A program made the position numbers and the translations under genes. Shown piece after piece: positions 6,798-8,205 of a stretch of 8,205 nucleotides of DNA. Numbering within the stretch: the stretch's first letter is position 1; each line of letters begins with the position of its first letter. The notes below the pieces were generated by a model. It saw nothing but the letters and a program-made list of their open reading frames with translations, had not been told where the DNA came from and searched no databases. Origin of the DNA: Flammeovirgaceae bacterium UBA5867 (lineage in GTDB: Bacteria > Bacteroidota > Bacteroidia > Cytophagales > Cyclobacteriaceae); NCBI GenBank assembly GCA_002432545.1, contig DJFR01000256.1:32742-40946 (forward strand), read 5' to 3'.

Positions 6798-7798
6798 GCT
6801 GGTGACTGGTTAGTTTCCGGTAATTGTTTTCCTTTCTGGAACTGAATCTGACGTTCGATGTCAAGCTTCAGTTTTTGCATGTCTATTTTCTCATAGTGGT
6901 TCTGAGAGATCACAGAATGCTTGTCGATGTGACGCGGACCTTCAATCGTCCAGTCGTTCATATTTTTGTGATCGTAGCGGCAGTCGTTACAGATATACTC
7001 TTTCACTTCACCGTATTGATCTTTGCGTGCTGATACGCGCAGTACATCATCACCTTTCGTCCAGAGTACTACTTTACCGCAGCACTTATCGCAGTTACGA
7101 TGTGCATCTACAGGTTTCGTAAACCATACTCTGCTTTTGAAGCGGAATGTTTTATCAGTCAATGCTCCTACCGGACAAACATCGATCATGTTTCCGGAGA
7201 ATTCATTATCAACAGCTTTTTCGATATAGGTGCTGATCTCGGATGCATCACCACGATTGATCACACCATGAACGCGTTCGTTGGTAAGCTGATCGGCTAC
7301 AAATGTACAGCGGTAGCAAAGTATGCAGCGCGTCATGTGCAGTTTGATCTTGTCTCCTATATCTATCTTTTCAAATGTTCTGCGATCTTCTTCATAGCGT
7401 GTTTTCGCAGCCCCATGTTCGTATGCTAAATTTTGCAGATCACACTCTCCGGCCTGATCACATATAGGGCAATCGAGCGGGTGATTGATCAACAGGAACT
7501 CAACAACACCTTTACGTGCTTCGAGTACTTCCTGTGAAGTGATGTTCTGCACTACCATACCATCCATTACCGGGGTGCGGCATGATGCTACCAGCTTCGG
7601 CATCGGGCGTGGATCTTTGGCAGATCCTTGTGTTACTTTTACAAGACACACGCGGCATTTACCTCCGGTGTCTTTCAAAGAAGAATAGTAGCACATTGCC
7701 GGAGGCACAACCTCACCGCCTATCTGGCGGGCTGCATTCAGAATGGTTGTTCCATCTGCAACCTCTACTTCAATACCATCTATTGTTACTTTAGCCAT
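6794..7798 (-). CDS. nuoG: NADH-quinone oxidoreductase subunit G, short form without the molybdopterin-like domain
   Basis: This iron-sulfur subunit of the NADH-oxidising arm is only 334 residues, against roughly 700-900 in E. coli or Thermus. The N-terminal 2Fe-2S ferredoxin domain has C36, C48, C51 and C73 (cluster N1b). The HxxxCxxCxxxxxC motif uses H106, C110, C113 and C119 (N3-type His-Cys3 cluster, often called N5). C158, C161, C164 and C208 bind the next 4Fe-4S cluster (N4). A further group, C236, C239, C240, C270 and C273, sits where cluster N7 is found in some complexes, but with different spacing. After about residue 280 there is a conserved-looking WTIEGPRHIDKHSVISQNHYE stretch and a charged tail, with no molybdopterin-oxidoreductase domain. 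It ends cleanly in an ATGA overlap with nuoH, so this is a natural short form. Its leader is a heptamer array. Confidence 0.95.
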   Translation of the reverse strand: MAKVTIDGIEVEVADGTTILNAARQIGGEVVPPAMCYYSSLKDTGGKCRVCLVKVTQGSAKDPRPMPKLVASCRTPVMDGMVVQNITSQEVLEARKGVVEFLLINHPLDCPICDQAGECDLQNLAYEHGAAKTRYEEDRRTFEKIDIGDKIKLHMTRCILCYRCTFVADQLTNERVHGVINRGDASEISTYIEKAVDNEFSGNMIDVCPVGALTDKTFRFKSRVWFTKPVDAHRNCDKCCGKVVLWTKGDDVLRVSARKDQYGEVKEYICNDCRYDHKNMNDWTIEGPRHIDKHSVISQNHYEKIDMQKLKLDIERQIQFQKGKQLPETNQSPA

Positions 7799-7823
7799 TA
7801 TCCGTTATCCGTTATCTGTTATT
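7799..7823. repeat. Heptamer repeat array directly before nuoG
   Basis: Three in-phase units lie on the + strand, CGTTATC (7803-7809), CGTTATC (7810-7816) and TGTTATT (7817-7823), plus a partial unit TATC (7799-7802) touching the nuoG start codon. This is the same family as the arrays before nuoI, nuoK and nuoM and holds the same position relative to the downstream ATG. Confidence 0.8.
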
Positions 7824-7901
7824 GAAAATAGCTGCGAGCTGCTGGCTGCTAGCTACTAGATGTGTGAGTGTGGGAGCCGGTGTGTGCTTATGCTGTGACA
7901 T
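7812..7901 (-). CDS. Possible 29-residue small ORF between nuoF and nuoG
   Basis: An ATG at 7901-7899, 10 bases after the nuoF stop, opens a 29-codon frame ending with TAA at 7814-7812, 13 bases before the nuoG ATG. The peptide would begin MSQHKHTPAP and end AAIFNNR. Its second half is encoded by the AGCTGCT repeat and its stop lies in the CGTTATC array. It matches no family I recognise, has no signal peptide or membrane segment, and may be chance. The only support is its position in an otherwise compact operon. Confidence 0.2.
   Translation of the reverse strand: MSQHKHTPAPTLTHLVASSQQLAAIFNNR
7830..7864. repeat. Second heptamer family (AGCTGCT) in the nuoF-nuoG spacer
   Basis: Four tandem units run on the + strand: AGCTGCG (7830-7836), AGCTGCT (7837-7843), GGCTGCT (7844-7850) and AGCTACT (7851-7857). 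A decayed fifth, AGATGTG (7858-7864), follows. The sequence is unrelated to the CGTTATC family but has the same period and lies six bases from it. The following 7865-7911 holds GT-rich sequence (TGAGTGTGGG...GGTGTGTG) without a recognised element. Confidence 0.75.
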
Positions 7902-7911
7902 TTGTTAATTA

Positions 7912-8205
7912 TTAAACTCCAGCGAGTACTTTCTCGGAGCGGAACGGTTCCACTTCAAAGTGCTTTGGATTTTTTACTTTCTCCGGATACTTTACGTGGT
8001 ATTCAAACTCTTCGCGGAAGTGGCGGATCGCGCTGGCTACCGGCCATGCAGCGGCATCTCCTAAAGGACAAATTGTATTTCCTTCTATCTTCTTCGCTAC
8101 GTCTACGAGTAAGTCTATATCTTCCATGTGACCGTGGCCATGTTCGATGCGATGGAGTACTTTTTCCATCCAGCCTGTACCTTCACGGCACGGGCTGCAC
8201 TGTCC
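7912..8205 (-). CDS. nuoF: NADH-quinone oxidoreductase subunit F, 3' end (runs off the right edge)
   Basis: This is the C-terminal part of the NADH- and FMN-binding flavoprotein of complex I. Ninety-seven residues are visible, ending at a TAA (7914-7912). The frame is open to the window edge. The first residues, GQCSPCREGTGWMEK, are the 4Fe-4S cluster (N3) loop of NuoF: two of its cysteines (visible residues 3 and 6) are here, the first Cys of the motif is expected just beyond the edge, and the fourth is in NTICPLGDAAAWPV (visible residue 46). The tail after IRHFREEFEYHVKYPEK is of ordinary length. The flavin and NADH sites lie outside the window. Placement before nuoG is the usual order. Confidence 0.97.
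   Translation of the reverse strand, partial: GQCSPCREGTGWMEKVLHRIEHGHGHMEDIDLLVDVAKKIEGNTICPLGDAAAWPVASAIRHFREEFEYHVKYPEKVKNPKHFEVEPFRSEKVLAGV

Noticed and set aside
6794..6830. nuoG broken by a frameshift that removed the C-terminal domain
   Set aside because: nuoG ends in an ATGA overlap with an intact nuoH, leaving no room for remnants of the missing domain; short NuoG fits Bacteroidota.
7799..7911. Internal promoter in the nuoF-nuoG spacer
   Set aside because: I found no convincing Bacteroidota-type -33/-7 motif (TTTG and TAnnTTTG) on the minus strand here.

Overview
The window is a block of a respiratory complex I (NADH:quinone oxidoreductase) operon. All genes lie on the minus strand, so transcription runs from high to low coordinates. 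The order is nuoF (3' end only), nuoG, nuoH, nuoI, nuoJ, nuoK, nuoL, nuoM and nuoN (5' part only). Every family was assigned from conserved motifs read directly in the translations. The rest of the operon (upstream genes and the end of nuoN) lies outside the window.

The organism is most likely a member of the Bacteroidota, probably in the Chitinophagales/Sphingobacteriales range, though rank below phylum is a guess. Reasons: NuoG is only 334 residues and lacks the molybdopterin-oxidoreductase-like C-terminal domain, the NuoH and NuoI sequences are of the Bacteroidota type, base composition is moderate (mid-40s % GC by eye), and no start codon has a convincing Shine-Dalgarno sequence.

Layout from the transcriptional start side: 8205-7912 nuoF end; 7911-7799 a 113-base spacer with two kinds of 7-base tandem repeat and a possible 29-codon ORF; 7798-6794 nuoG; 6797-5757 nuoH; 5756-5711 repeat spacer; 5710-5147 nuoI; 5134-4637 nuoJ; 4636-4552 repeat spacer with inverted copies; 4551-4240 nuoK; 4246-2333 nuoL; 2332-2283 repeat spacer; 2282-810 nuoM; 806-1 nuoN. 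No stretch over 300 bases lacks a gene. No internal promoter or intrinsic terminator was recognised.

Functionally, NuoF and NuoG belong to the peripheral arm that accepts electrons from NADH and carries the iron-sulfur wire. NuoI continues the wire toward quinone, NuoH forms the membrane-side quinone site, and NuoJ, K, N, M and L form the proton-pumping membrane arm.

The unusual part is between the genes. They fall into tightly joined pairs (G-H, I-J, K-L, M-N; junctions of -4, +12, -7 and +3 bases). Each pair is preceded by a short array of a degenerate 7-base repeat, CGTTATC/CGTTAAT on the + strand (GATAACG/ATTAACG in the mRNA), which abuts or nearly abuts the start codon of the first gene of the pair. 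No such array occurs within a pair. The nuoJ-nuoK array contains inverted copies that allow competing hairpins, and the nuoF-nuoG spacer carries a second, unrelated 7-base family (AGCTGCT). These arrays are the main candidate for something undescribed.
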